From assembly GCA_964423475.1 (NCBI GenBank), contig CAYRFD010000047.1, positions 1-5,192 on the forward strand: 5,192 nucleotides of DNA, in the 5' to 3' direction. A program made the translations under genes and the position numbers. Shown one piece after another: positions 5,179 to 5,192 of the stretch (positions are counted from its first letter, which is position 1; every line of letters begins with the position of its first letter). Below the pieces are notes generated by a model. It worked only from the letters and a program-made list of their open reading frames with translations, had not been told where the DNA came from and searched no databases. Source of the DNA: JAUPVN01 sp964423475. GTDB taxonomy: Bacteria > Patescibacteriota > Saccharimonadia > Saccharimonadales > CAIOMD01.

Positions 5179-5192
5179 ATTGGTTTGGTTGA

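Overview
The window looks like a piece of a small, AT-rich bacterial genome, most likely from the Candidate Phyla Radiation / Patescibacteria, with Saccharibacteria (TM7) as the best guess. This rests on the gene types (a membrane-anchored, diverged Clp-type AAA+ protein behind a small membrane protein, a short ITPase-like pyrophosphatase, a polyprenol/diacylglycerol-kinase-like membrane protein), the tight spacing and the base composition. No rRNA or marker gene is present to prove it. One gene ends in TGA inside an ATGA overlap and every ORF reads normally, which argues for the standard bacterial code rather than the TGA=Gly code of Gracilibacteria/SR1.

Layout from left to right. Positions 1-856 (minus) carry a gene that runs off the left edge. 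Its first ~170 residues are a HAD-superfamily phosphatase, and the frame then passes abruptly into an unrelated hydrophobic segment plus a charged domain with different codon use. Divergent from it, 885-1427 (plus) encodes a RdgB/HAM1/ITPA-type non-canonical purine NTP pyrophosphatase. A complete tRNA-His (1490-1567, plus) follows, with its own promoter and an intrinsic terminator. The rest is on the minus strand: a multi-pass DGK1/phytol-kinase-like protein (1620-2294), a 788-residue membrane-anchored double-AAA+ Clp-like protein (2333-4699), and a 125-residue membrane protein (4696-5073) whose stop overlaps the AAA+ start by 4 bp. The right end (5074-5192) holds a promoter and a hairpin but no visible gene. 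No stretch over 300 bases lacks a gene.

The membrane protein and the AAA+ protein form a translationally coupled pair and probably a membrane-associated unfoldase or remodelling module. The AAA+ protein has lost key residues in its first ATPase ring, including the Walker B glutamate and the arginine fingers. It also has altered pore loops in both rings and an altered ClpP-docking loop, while its second ring keeps the ATPase motifs. This is the most unusual biology in the window.

A second theme is gene starts. All four genes that appear to head a transcript have a TATAAT-like box ending only 6-9 nt before the ATG and no Shine-Dalgarno sequence, which suggests leaderless mRNAs. The one internal operon gene has a GGAG Shine-Dalgarno. 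Everything here is read by eye; no homology search was run.
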